A stretch of 64,000 nt of DNA, taken from contig NZ_JACVOQ010000003.1 in the NCBI RefSeq assembly GCF_018882325.1, forward strand, positions 1 to 64,000. Reading direction: 5' to 3'. The notes beneath the pieces are model-generated. The model made no database searches. It worked only from the letters and a program-made list of their open reading frames with translations, and had not been told where the DNA came from. The translations under genes were made by a program, and so were the position numbers. This document shows, piece by piece, positions 17,274-25,712 of this stretch. How positions within the stretch are numbered: the first letter of the stretch is position 1; each line of letters starts with the position of its first letter. This stretch comes from Polynucleobacter sp. 78F-HAINBA (lineage in GTDB: Bacteria; Pseudomonadota; Gammaproteobacteria; Burkholderiales; Burkholderiaceae).

Positions 17274-17900
17274 ATGCGTATTAAAACTCTAGTAGCAGCC
17301 ATGGCAGCAGTAGCTTCATTAGCTCCAATCGCCGCTCAAGCTCAATCTTCAAGCGAAAATCCATGGATGGTTCGTGTACGCGCTGTTGATTTACTTTGGA
17401 CTAATGGTCAGTCAGGTAGTGTTGTTCAAGGCGCCAATGTAAAAGCAAAAGATCAAATTATTCCTGAGCTCGATATTTCATATTTCTTTACTAAAAATAT
17501 CGCTGCTGAGTTGGTGTTGACTTATCCACAAACCGTTCAAATTGATGTGGGTGGCGATAAGTTGGGTACGATTAAAGCGTTACCACCATCACTTTTGCTT
17601 CAGTACCACTTCACCGATTTTGGTGCGTTTAAGCCTTATGTTGGTGCTGGCGTGAACTATACAATCTTCAGTAGTCGCAACAATTTGGGTAATGGTACAT
17701 ATTCTGTAGATAATTCCAGTTTCGGAGCTGTCGGTCAAATTGGTATGGATTACATGTTTGATAAAAATTGGGGTTTAAACGTTGACCTTAAATACGCAAC
17801 AATGTCTACAAACGTAACGACAACATCCAATGGAGCAAATGTCGGTAAGTTGACTTTAAATCCTTGGATGCCAGCCGTTGGCGTGACTTACAAGTTCTAA
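17274..17900 (+). CDS. ompW: OmpW family outer-membrane beta-barrel protein
   Basis: The 208-residue product has a signal peptide ending at AAQAQ, then NPWMVRVRAVDLLW, the OmpW N-terminal strand, and a C-terminal VGVTYKF with the terminal phenylalanine needed for barrel assembly. The fold is an eight-stranded barrel with a narrow hydrophobic channel, thought to take up small hydrophobic compounds. I set the start at the ATG at 17274, six bases after an AAAGGGG ribosome-binding site; a longer frame back to 17190 runs through the FNR sites and lacks a signal peptide at its start. Two FNR-type sites and a strong terminator frame the gene as a single unit. Confidence 0.93.
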   Translation: MRIKTLVAAMAAVASLAPIAAQAQSSSENPWMVRVRAVDLLWTNGQSGSVVQGANVKAKDQIIPELDISYFFTKNIAAELVLTYPQTVQIDVGGDKLGTIKALPPSLLLQYHFTDFGAFKPYVGAGVNYTIFSSRNNLGNGTYSVDNSSFGAVGQIGMDYMFDKNWGLNVDLKYATMSTNVTTTSNGANVGKLTLNPWMPAVGVTYKF

Positions 17901-17925
17901 GAATTCAGTTCTTAGTTCTTGAGAT

Positions 17926-17952
17926 GGAGCCCCTTAGGGGCTCTATTTTTTT
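17926..17952 (+). terminator. Intrinsic terminator of ompW
   Basis: GAGCCCC (17927-17933) pairs with GGGGCTC (17937-17943) around a TTA loop. It is followed by a T-rich tract (TATTTTTTT). It also separates ompW from the convergent kinase-like gene. Confidence 0.9.
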
Positions 17953-17961
17953 GTCTGCTCT

Positions 17962-18558
17962 TTATTGAATAAGGTGATCGATTAATTTCTCGAACTTCCC
18001 TTCATCGAAATGTAAATTGTCAAAGCGCTGTATGGCGATATGTTCTGGTGGTTCTACTCTGCGCTTGGTGTATTGCTCCCAGTGTTGAAGTTTGTATTCA
18101 TCCCTTGGGTCTGCGCGCTTCTCCATGCGACTCTTTGCTTCGCTCTCATCGAGATCTATCCAGGCGATTTTGATGCTGGATACACTGGGCACTCCTAGCT
18201 CTTCAGCATTGAACATTCGACCACTTTGGATTTCACTAGAGAATGGCCCTACTAGGATGACGTTGACACCCAGTTGGAGATTTTCTTTAGCGATAGCAAT
18301 CAATCCGGCGTATTCCCAATCTCTCAGGTTTTGGAGATAGAAGGGGCTATCCCGATCATTGGGATTATTAGTAGTTAACTCCATGACATGGGCGCTATAG
18401 GCGCCATAGACCGTATCTTTATCTAAAAAGAAAAAGTTTTCACCCGTCCTCTCCACGATTAGGGGAAGCGCTTTTTTAGCTAGCGTACTTTTACCAGTGC
18501 CTGCATGGCCGGCAAAGAGGATAAGTCGAGGAGCGCTGGGACTGAGCTTACAGGTCAT
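17962..18558 (-). CDS. P-loop kinase-like ATPase
   Basis: The 198-residue protein begins with a Walker A loop LFAGHAGTGKSTLA (residues about 14-27), followed by FFLDKDTVYG as a possible substrate-side aspartate and a Walker-B-like ILVGPFSS. Later come IAWIDLDESEAKSRMEKRADPRDEYKL, which looks like the LID region of a small-molecule kinase. It resembles gluconate- or shikimate-type kinases and the AAA_33 family in layout. I cannot name the substrate. It stands alone, minus strand. Confidence 0.7.
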   Translation of the reverse strand: MTCKLSPSAPRLILFAGHAGTGKSTLAKKALPLIVERTGENFFFLDKDTVYGAYSAHVMELTTNNPNDRDSPFYLQNLRDWEYAGLIAIAKENLQLGVNVILVGPFSSEIQSGRMFNAEELGVPSVSSIKIAWIDLDESEAKSRMEKRADPRDEYKLQHWEQYTKRRVEPPEHIAIQRFDNLHFDEGKFEKLIDHLIQ

Positions 18559-18659
18559 TTATCGCTTTATTTGGAGATATTGCTTGAGTAAATTCTACTT
18601 CTCAATCCCATGTTTATTGAAAATATTCCACCTTTGGGTGAAGTGACGATAATGTCGCC

Positions 18660-20579
18660 ATGGCTTTAATCGTACTCACTGATGCAAAACTGGCTTTTGG
18701 CCACGTTGACCTCCTCGCAAATACTGCTTTCTCATTGGAATCTGGGGAGCGGGTTGGCTTAATTGGCCGCAATGGCACGGGCAAATCTTCCTTGTTGAAG
18801 ATCTTGGCTGGTATAGAAAAAATGGATGATGGCTTGCTGCAATATCAGCAAGGCCTCCGAATTGCCTATGTTCCTCAAGAGCCGATATTTGAAGCTGAGG
18901 AGACAGTGTTTGATGCGGTATCCAAAGGCGTAGCTCAAGCCAAGGCTCTGCGCGAAGAATATGAAGCTCTCAGCGTTGGGGAGTGGGATGATGCGGCTCA
19001 CCATCGCTTAGATGAAGTGCAATCCCAATTAGAGGCCTTAAGCGGTTGGAATTGGGAGCAGCGCGTTCACGAAACTTTAGATCGTCTGCATCTAGAGGCT
19101 GAGGTCAAAATCAATACTTTATCGGGCGGAACTAAGAAGCGTGTTGCATTAGCTCGCGCTCTGGTAGAGATGCCAGAGGTCCTGCTATTGGATGAGCCCA
19201 CCAACCATTTGGACTTAGATTCAATCTCATGGTTGGAAGACTTGCTTAAAGAATACAAAGGCTCTGTCATTCTAATTACCCATGATCGCGCTTTCTTGGA
19301 TAACGTTTGTACGCAGATTGTTGAACTTGATCGCGGTATCTTGCGTACCTATCCAGGTAACTTCTCGGCCTACGAAGTATTAAAAGACCAAGAAATGAAT
19401 TCCGAGTCTTTGGCTAATGCTCGAGCGGATAAATTGCTTGCTCAAGAAGAGGTCTGGATTCGTAAAGGCGTTGAGGCGAGACGTACTCGTAGCGTTGCCC
19501 GTATTGCCCGTCTCGAAGCGCTTCGCACAACACGTTCACAAAGACGTGACGCGGTTGGGCAGGTCAAGCTAGCAGTGTCTGCTGGTGATAGAAGCGGCAA
19601 GATTGTTGCCGACCTTCAGAATGTCTCTAAGTCTTACGATCGCCCAATTGTGAAGGATTTCACAGCAACGATTTTGCGTGGCGATAAAGTGGGTTTACTT
19701 GGCCCCAACGGCGCCGGTAAGACTACGCTCCTTAAATTGATTCTCGGAACGATTGCGCCAGACTCCGGTACGGCAACAATGGGTACCCGTATTGAAGTGG
19801 CCTATTTTGATCAGATGCGCGAAGGTCTTGATCTCAATGCTTCACTTGAAGATTACATTAGCCCAGGCAGTGAGTGGATCGAAATCAATGGCAATAAGAA
19901 ACATGTTAAGAGTTATTTAAGCGATTTCTTATTTGCACCAGAGCGCACCAATTCACCAGTAAGTACTTTGTCCGGTGGAGAGCGGAACCGCTTATTATTG
20001 GCGCGCTTATTTGCACGCCCTGCAAACGTCTTGGTTCTGGATGAGCCAACCAATGACTTGGATATTGATACCCTTGATTTGCTTGAGCAGCTGTTGCAGG
20101 ACTATAAGGGCACCGTGTTCTTGGTTAGTCATGATCGTTACTTCTTGGATAACGTAGTTACCAGCATCATTGCTAATGAGGGTGATGGATTCTGGCGCGA
20201 GTATGAGGGTGGCTACGAGGACTGGAAGATTCAGAAGGCGCGCTCAGACAAGATTCGTGCAGCAAATGGTGGTGCTAAGGCTGAACCAAAGCAAGATGTA
20301 AAAATTGAGTCTAAAGTTGAAGCTAAGCCTGTAGCTGCAAAGGCTGGGGTGCAAAAACTCAACGGTAAAGAGCGTCAGGAGTTAGAGGTCTTGCCTTTGC
20401 AGATCGAAACTTTGGAGACAGAGCAGGCGGATATTGGGATTGCGATGAGCAACCCTGATCTCTATAAAAATGAGCCTGAATTAGCTGCCAGTATGCAAGC
20501 GCGTCTATCTGAAATCACTGCTGATCTCGATATCAAACTGCAGCGCTGGGAGTTACTACTAAGTCGCTCGGAATCTTAA
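18660..20579 (+). CDS. uup: ABC-F ATPase, Uup type
   Basis: The 639-residue soluble protein has two ABC ATPase domains: Walker A GRNGTGKSSLLK with signature LSGGTKKRVALARA and LLLDEPTNHLDL in the first, and GPNGAGKTTLLK, LSGGERNRLLLARLF and LVLDEPTNDLDI in the second. It ends in a charged coiled coil of about 80 residues (LNGKERQELEVLPLQIETLETEQ...), the DNA-binding tail that separates Uup from other ABC-F proteins such as EttA. Uup affects transposon excision precision and ribosome function. The GATAAT at 18648-18653 is six bases before the ATG. The last four bases overlap the convergent permease gene. Confidence 0.9.
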   Translation: MALIVLTDAKLAFGHVDLLANTAFSLESGERVGLIGRNGTGKSSLLKILAGIEKMDDGLLQYQQGLRIAYVPQEPIFEAEETVFDAVSKGVAQAKALREEYEALSVGEWDDAAHHRLDEVQSQLEALSGWNWEQRVHETLDRLHLEAEVKINTLSGGTKKRVALARALVEMPEVLLLDEPTNHLDLDSISWLEDLLKEYKGSVILITHDRAFLDNVCTQIVELDRGILRTYPGNFSAYEVLKDQEMNSESLANARADKLLAQEEVWIRKGVEARRTRSVARIARLEALRTTRSQRRDAVGQVKLAVSAGDRSGKIVADLQNVSKSYDRPIVKDFTATILRGDKVGLLGPNGAGKTTLLKLILGTIAPDSGTATMGTRIEVAYFDQMREGLDLNASLEDYISPGSEWIEINGNKKHVKSYLSDFLFAPERTNSPVSTLSGGERNRLLLARLFARPANVLVLDEPTNDLDIDTLDLLEQLLQDYKGTVFLVSHDRYFLDNVVTSIIANEGDGFWREYEGGYEDWKIQKARSDKIRAANGGAKAEPKQDVKIESKVEAKPVAAKAGVQKLNGKERQELEVLPLQIETLETEQADIGIAMSNPDLYKNEPELAASMQARLSEITADLDIKLQRWELLLSRSES

Positions 20580-21883
20580 TGTAACTTGAGACGCTTGGAT
20601 TTGAGCCGTGACAATGCCTCAAGTCCAAAAGAGGCTACAAGAGCAATCAGTAGGGCGATAGCGCTAGATGGCGCAGTCTTCATCGTATTCATTAGTAGCG
20701 CAGTGAATAGACCTAGATTGATTGCAATCGCACACCACAGAATTTTTGGGTTCGCTCCAGTCAGTCTGTGTACGCGAATATGTCCGTAGGTAATCACCGC
20801 ATAAACCAATAGAAAAGCGAGGCTAGCCATTTGACCCACTTCACTCAAAGGGAAAATTAAGGCCAAGACAATGACGCCAAGCGATGAGATGGTAAGCGCA
20901 TGAAGATTGCTCTTTAGTACGGTATTCCCCAGGGCGCTAGAGACTTCGTGCTTTTCTGCAAGGTCAGCTGCAATATTGGAGGCTGCAAAAATAGTAGCAT
21001 TGACCGCTGCAGCACAGGCGAGCAATGCCGAAATGCTAATGACAATAAGTCCAAGCTTGCCTGCCACTAATTTTGCCGCATCAGCTAGTACGTGCCCATT
21101 ATCTAATTGAATGACATTGAGGGGCATCAGTATCACAACGGCCATACTCACTGCTAGATAGGCAATCGTCACTAAGATCAGTGCGGAAAACATTGCTAGA
21201 GGCAATTCTTTTTGCGGACTCTGCATTGCTGATGAAGAGTTGGTTACCACGCCAAAGCCTTGGAAATTAATATAGAGAATGCCAGCTGCCACCGCTATTC
21301 CCTCTATGGAGCCTCCAGCCATGTGATAACTCTTGAAGTCTGCATGATTAAATCCCATTGCTGAAAAGACTAAAAGGCTAATCACAACCAGTCCAATGGC
21401 AAATGCTTCAGCCTTGCCAACCAGGCTAGGCCCGAGAAGATTTAGAAATGTACAAATCAAGATGATTGCCGCAGTAATGCATTTCAGGAGAATGGGCGAG
21501 AGATTGCCGCCAAAAAGTGTATTGGTGTATTCGACAAAGCCAGCCGCGTATAGGGCGGCAGCAATTAAGTAGGCGATATATTGAAATAGATTGATGCCGC
21601 CAGAAATAATTCCAGGTCCAAAACTCATTACCGTAAAAGTGGCAGCTCCGCCACTACTTGGATAGGCGGCGCCGAGTTTTGCGTAAGAATAGACTGAGAA
21701 AGAGGCTGCAATAGCGCCAATCAGAAAAGCGAGTGGCACATGAGTGCCTGCATGCGAACTTGCTAAGCCAAGCAGGGAATAGAGGCCTGCGCCCATCATC
21801 CCGCCGATGCCTAGTGCGGTCGCAGAAAAAAGACTAATACCCTTGGTTTGTTTGGGATTGCGTTTAAGTAAGTCTGAGCTCAA
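20576..21883 (-). CDS. APC family amino acid permease
   Basis: The 435-residue protein has twelve predicted membrane segments. It opens with GISLFSATALGIGGMMGAGLYSLLG, the conserved first helix of amino acid-polyamine-organocation transporters with the GxG substrate-binding break. Helix 6 contains INFQGFGVVTNSSSAMQSPQKELPLAM, where the family has its second unwound region. The substrate cannot be told from sequence; amino acids are most likely. It lies 7 bases downstream of cbpM on the same strand, so it may be part of that transcript. It overlaps uup by four bases at its end. Confidence 0.85.
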   Translation of the reverse strand: MSSDLLKRNPKQTKGISLFSATALGIGGMMGAGLYSLLGLASSHAGTHVPLAFLIGAIAASFSVYSYAKLGAAYPSSGGAATFTVMSFGPGIISGGINLFQYIAYLIAAALYAAGFVEYTNTLFGGNLSPILLKCITAAIILICTFLNLLGPSLVGKAEAFAIGLVVISLLVFSAMGFNHADFKSYHMAGGSIEGIAVAAGILYINFQGFGVVTNSSSAMQSPQKELPLAMFSALILVTIAYLAVSMAVVILMPLNVIQLDNGHVLADAAKLVAGKLGLIVISISALLACAAAVNATIFAASNIAADLAEKHEVSSALGNTVLKSNLHALTISSLGVIVLALIFPLSEVGQMASLAFLLVYAVITYGHIRVHRLTGANPKILWCAIAINLGLFTALLMNTMKTAPSSAIALLIALVASFGLEALSRLKSKRLKLH

Positions 21884-21889
21884 TGGCGC

Positions 21890-22216
21890 TTAACCTAAGT
21901 TCGTGCGCAGCAGTTGGCTGCGTAAGCGGGTGATTTCATCTAAGAGATCGAGCGCTAAAGCAACCCCAGGAGTATTGAGTTCCAAGTCATGGGCAAGATG
22001 TGCGGCAGTTTTTGCGCGCTGAAGTGAATCTCCACTAAAGCGCCAATCTTCTGGAGATGAGCCGGTGGGGCTTAGAACGCCTTCGGTTACCCAAGACATG
22101 ATGAGATCCTCTGGTGCGCGTGTAGCTTGTGAAATCTCCACAATGCTCATATGCACCTCTTCTTCAACAAGACTGCCTTCAATCCAGGTGATTTGTGTTT
22201 GTGTCATATTCATCAT
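21890..22216 (-). CDS. cbpM: Chaperone modulator CbpM
   Basis: The 108-residue protein is a MerR-like helix-turn-helix protein (VHMSIVEISQATRAPEDLIMSWVTEGVLSP) followed by a helical C-terminal part (GVALALDLLDEITRLRSQL). Placed directly after cbpA with a four-base overlap, it fits CbpM, which binds the J domain of CbpA and blocks its stimulation of DnaK. Confidence 0.88.
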   Translation of the reverse strand: MMNMTQTQITWIEGSLVEEEVHMSIVEISQATRAPEDLIMSWVTEGVLSPTGSSPEDWRFSGDSLQRAKTAAHLAHDLELNTPGVALALDLLDEITRLRSQLLRTNLG

Positions 22217-23193
22217 CCCTTCAGGTGGGTTCTAGGGTTGAAATCAAAAGCTTTCTCTAGTGCTTCATAAGCCTCTTTCTGCGCATCGGTATCGGCACCG
22301 GGTAAAACAATGTTAGGCACTACATATAGGTCACCAGCTTCTTTGCTGGGGATTCCTTTTTCTTTGAGTCGCATCTTGCGACCTGCTGCTGTCCCAGCTG
22401 GAATCTTTAATTCCAAAGTAGAGCCTGACGGGGTGGGGATGTTGACGGTTGTCCCGAGGGCAGCTTCCCATGGGGCAAGTGGCAGATCAAGATAAACGTC
22501 TTTGCCATCTATGCGGTAAATTGGATTTGGGTGGAAATCGATTTCAAGATATAGGTCGCCTGCGGCACCAGAGCCCATACCCGGACCACCTTGGCCAGCT
22601 AAGCGTAAATTTTGTCCGGCCTTAATGCCCTTTGGAATGCTGACATCCAATTTGCGCTCTTGTGTGCTGACATGCCCGTTGGCATCTTGAGTTGGCATGT
22701 GCAAGGCAATGGTGCGTTTTGCGCCATTGTAGGCATCGGGAAGATCAATCAATATTTTGGCGTGATGATCTTGGCCTTTGAAGTCCATGCCTTGTCGTGG
22801 GTTGCCACCACGACCGCCTTGACGATGCCGACCTCTACCAAAGAGTGATTCAAAGAATTCACTTTGATCACCTTCGTAGCCACCACCAAATCCACCATGA
22901 CCACCACCAAAGTTGCCATCAGAGTATTCAAATCCTTCATTCCAATTTGGTGGTGGAGTGAAGTCTTGACCATTCTTCCAATTGGCACCCATGCGATCAT
23001 AGGCTGCACGCTTTTCGGTATCTTTAAGAACGGAATAGGCCTCACCGACCGCCTTGAATTGCTCTTCAGCACCAGCTTCTTTATTCACGTCCGGGTGGTA
23101 TTTGCGAGCCAGCTTGCGGTAAGCCGCTTTAATCTCTGCTTCGGTTGCGCCACGCGCCACGCCGAGTGTTTCGTAGTAGTCCCTGAATTTCAT
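22213..23193 (-). CDS. cbpA: DnaJ-class co-chaperone CbpA
   Basis: The 326-residue protein begins with a J domain (FRDYYETLGVARGATEAEIKAAYRKLARKYHPDVN) whose HPD motif activates the DnaK ATPase. A glycine/phenylalanine-rich linker (GGGHGGFGGGYEG) follows at about 90-130, then two C-terminal beta domains starting near DHHAKILIDLPDAY. The cysteine zinc fingers of DnaJ are absent, which separates CbpA from DnaJ. It is first in the unit cbpA-cbpM, possibly extending into the permease. Confidence 0.93.
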   Translation of the reverse strand: MKFRDYYETLGVARGATEAEIKAAYRKLARKYHPDVNKEAGAEEQFKAVGEAYSVLKDTEKRAAYDRMGANWKNGQDFTPPPNWNEGFEYSDGNFGGGHGGFGGGYEGDQSEFFESLFGRGRHRQGGRGGNPRQGMDFKGQDHHAKILIDLPDAYNGAKRTIALHMPTQDANGHVSTQERKLDVSIPKGIKAGQNLRLAGQGGPGMGSGAAGDLYLEIDFHPNPIYRIDGKDVYLDLPLAPWEAALGTTVNIPTPSGSTLELKIPAGTAAGRKMRLKEKGIPSKEAGDLYVVPNIVLPGADTDAQKEAYEALEKAFDFNPRTHLKG

Positions 23194-23275
23194 AATCCCA
23201 ATGAATTCCTGATTAAATCAACAAGCTCAATTCTACAGTCCTCAGCAGCGATTTCTAGCTTCTTTCGGGCAAAGC

Positions 23276-23296
23276 AAAAGCGGGCATTTTGCCCGC
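23276..23296 (-). terminator. Intrinsic terminator of the sugar-acid dehydratase gene
   Basis: On the minus strand GCGGGC (23296-23291) pairs with GCCCGC (23285-23280), followed by a run of four T at 23279-23276. It ends transcripts from the dehydratase gene before cbpA. Confidence 0.8.
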
Positions 23297-23324
23297 CTTT
23301 ACCGATCTTTAGCTGCAACTGGGT

Positions 23325-24872
23325 TTAACTCATTACCCCGATTTGCCAAGGCACAAACTCATAATCTCCCAGACCTAATAATTCGCTTTTAGAGGCCTCT
23401 CCTGAGGCTGTTCTGAGGAATAGTTCAAATATACGTTGTCCCATCTCCTGAACTGAAACGGTGCCATCCAAGATCTCACCACAATTGATGTCCATATCTT
23501 CGGTAAGCCGCTCATACATCGGTGTATTGGTGGCAAGCTTGATGCAAGGAGCCGGCTTTGATCCAAACATGGAGCCACGTCCCGTAGTGAATGCAATCAG
23601 ATTTGCGCCACCAGCAATTTGACCGGTTGCGGAGACAGGATCAAAACCTGGCGTGTCCATAAATACAAAACCTTTGGCTGTTACTGGCTCTGCATATCGA
23701 TAGACTTCCATTAAAGGACCAGTGCCGCCTTTCATGGAGGAGCCAAGTGACTTTTCAAAGATATTGGCTAGGCCACCGATTTGATTTCCGGGGCTAACTT
23801 GCCCGTTAATTTGAACATCGCGACCAACAGAGTACTCATCTTTCCACCAACGAATACGCTGGATTAATTTTTCACCAATGGCTTTGCCCGCTGCTCTACG
23901 AGTGAGCGTGTGTTCAACACCATAAATCTCCGGTGTTTCAGAAAGGATGCCCGTGCCACCATGGCGAGACAAAATATCAATCGCGGCGCCTAAGGCTGGG
24001 TTCGCTGTAATTGAGGAGAATCCATCTGATCCACCACATTGCAAGCCAACACAAAGATGGCTTGCAGACACGGTCTGACGCTTTGCCTTATTAGCTTCAG
24101 GAAGAAGTGCTTTGACAGCTTCAATTCCTGCCTCAATAGTTTTGCGTGTGCCACCAGTTTCTTGCATGATGAAGGTATGCAAGGTAGAGTTTTCCTGCAG
24201 AGCCTCTTGTTCCATCAATCCTTTGAGCTGATTGCGCTCACAACCTAAGCCAATGATCAGGGCGGCGGCGAGGTTGGGGTGCTGTGCATAGCCCGCCATC
24301 GTTCTACGTAGCAGTTGCATTGGTTCACCACTCATTTCCATGCCGCAACCAATGCCATGACTAAAGGCGACAACACCATCAATATTGGGAAAGTCTTTTA
24401 AGCGTTCAGGCGTAAACCATTCCGCTATTTTATTGACGACCGTTGCAGAGCAATTGACTGTGGACAGGATGCCAATGAAGTTACGAGTACCCACTTTCCC
24501 ATTTGCGCGGACGTAACCTTGGAATGTTGCGCGTTCAGATTCTGGCAGAAGGGCGGTGGGTTTGTATTCGCTGGCATAGGCATAGTCGCGATCGAATTCA
24601 CGAAACTCAGTGTTGTGGCTATGAACCATGGTGCCAGCTTCAATATCGGTATTGGCAAATCCCACGGTCACGTTGTATTTTAGGATGGGCTCGCCTTTTG
24701 CAATTTTTTTGCTCGCAATTTTGTAGCCTGCGGGAACCTGACTGCGACTGGTGAAATTCTCGCTTGGCACCGCTTCACCAATCGCTACATCCACCCTTGC
24801 AACGACGATGTTGTCATTTGGATGAAGGCGAATAATGGGGCCAATTAGGCGCTTTTCTGAAATCTCGATCAT
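23325..24872 (-). CDS. UxaA/GarD-family sugar-acid dehydratase
   Basis: The 515-residue protein has an N-terminal SAF-type domain (about residues 10-90: LHPNDNIVVARVDVAIGE) followed by the large catalytic domain. GYVRANGKVGTRNFIGIL, CSATVVN, GIGCGMEM, GLQCGGSDGFSSITANPALG and FTTGRGSMFG are typical of the altronate/galactarate dehydratase family, Fe-dependent enzymes making a 2-keto-3-deoxy acid. Length fits both UxaA (495) and GarD (523); I cannot decide between altronate, galactarate or another aldonate. No uronate genes adjoin. The gene is monocistronic with its own terminator. Confidence 0.87.
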   Translation of the reverse strand: MIEISEKRLIGPIIRLHPNDNIVVARVDVAIGEAVPSENFTSRSQVPAGYKIASKKIAKGEPILKYNVTVGFANTDIEAGTMVHSHNTEFREFDRDYAYASEYKPTALLPESERATFQGYVRANGKVGTRNFIGILSTVNCSATVVNKIAEWFTPERLKDFPNIDGVVAFSHGIGCGMEMSGEPMQLLRRTMAGYAQHPNLAAALIIGLGCERNQLKGLMEQEALQENSTLHTFIMQETGGTRKTIEAGIEAVKALLPEANKAKRQTVSASHLCVGLQCGGSDGFSSITANPALGAAIDILSRHGGTGILSETPEIYGVEHTLTRRAAGKAIGEKLIQRIRWWKDEYSVGRDVQINGQVSPGNQIGGLANIFEKSLGSSMKGGTGPLMEVYRYAEPVTAKGFVFMDTPGFDPVSATGQIAGGANLIAFTTGRGSMFGSKPAPCIKLATNTPMYERLTEDMDINCGEILDGTVSVQEMGQRIFELFLRTASGEASKSELLGLGDYEFVPWQIGVMS

Positions 24873-24938
24873 GGGGGTGTCTTCAAATTGATGGGTTCGT
24901 CAGTTGGGGGATCATCGTAAGACGCAAACGGCAAATTT

Positions 24939-25640
24939 TTAATGACTCAGGTCAAAGATAATGACTTCAGCCTCATTGCCGCCGCCGACAAGTAAGTCAC
25001 TTTCGTTTTCTATTAGCAGGGCATCGCCACCAGACAGGGGGACACCGTTGATCTGTAGCGAGCCCTTCACGAGATGAACATAAGCCTTGCGCAATGGATC
25101 TAACTTCAATTGCTGGGACTGAGGCCCATCGAAAAGGCCTGCATACACCCTCGCGTCTGCATGAATTTTTACCGCATTGCCCGATCCATCGGGAGACGCA
25201 ATTAAGCACAGCTTTCCTTGCTTATCTGCAGATGGAATAGATTTTTGCTCGTAACTGGGCGGAATATCCGTGAGGTCTGGCTCGATCCAAATTTGTAGGA
25301 AATGGGTGGTTTGATCTTTAGCGTGATTGAACTCGCTGTGGGTAACGCCTGTTCCAGCACTCATGCGCTGAACATCCCCAGGTGGAATACCTTTGACATT
25401 ACCCATGCTGTCTTCATGAGCTAATTCACCAGATAAAACATAGCTAATGATTTCCATATTGCGATGACCATGCTTACCGAAACCCATGCCTGCAGCCACC
25501 TGATCATCGTTGATCACCCTTAAATTACCCCAGCCCATGAATTGAGGGTCGTGATAACCGGCAAAAGAGAAAGAATGAAAGCTTTTAAGCCATCCATGGT
25601 CAGCATAGCCGCGGTCTTGTGCTTTTCTGAGGGTGAGCAT
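24939..25640 (-). CDS. Pirin family protein
   Basis: The 233-residue bicupin has the pirin pattern: HGWLKSFHSFSFAGYHDPQFMGWGNLRVINDDQVAAGMGF, the metal-binding HGHRNMEIISYVLSGELAHEDSMGN and RMSAGTGVTHSEFN. Some bacterial pirins have quercetin 2,3-dioxygenase activity and others act as redox-sensing regulators; neither is shown here. The start at 25640 is divergent from the TAXI gene across about 70 bases. Confidence 0.9.
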   Translation of the reverse strand: MLTLRKAQDRGYADHGWLKSFHSFSFAGYHDPQFMGWGNLRVINDDQVAAGMGFGKHGHRNMEIISYVLSGELAHEDSMGNVKGIPPGDVQRMSAGTGVTHSEFNHAKDQTTHFLQIWIEPDLTDIPPSYEQKSIPSADKQGKLCLIASPDGSGNAVKIHADARVYAGLFDGPQSQQLKLDPLRKAYVHLVKGSLQINGVPLSGGDALLIENESDLLVGGGNEAEVIIFDLSH

Positions 25641-25712
25641 GATGAAGGTCTTTTCTGGAATGGGGTAAGCACATTATCATTAGCTTTTGACATATTTGCT
25701 GATTGGCCTTCC

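Noticed and set aside
22864..23328. 154-residue plus-strand frame opposite cbpA
   Set aside because: Antisense to the Gly-rich region and J domain of CbpA; composition is an artefact of that region.
25542..25712. Extension of the TAXI receptor frame upstream
   Set aside because: It runs antisense through the pirin start, and the extension has no signal or family similarity; the ATG at 25713 precedes a proper anchor segment.
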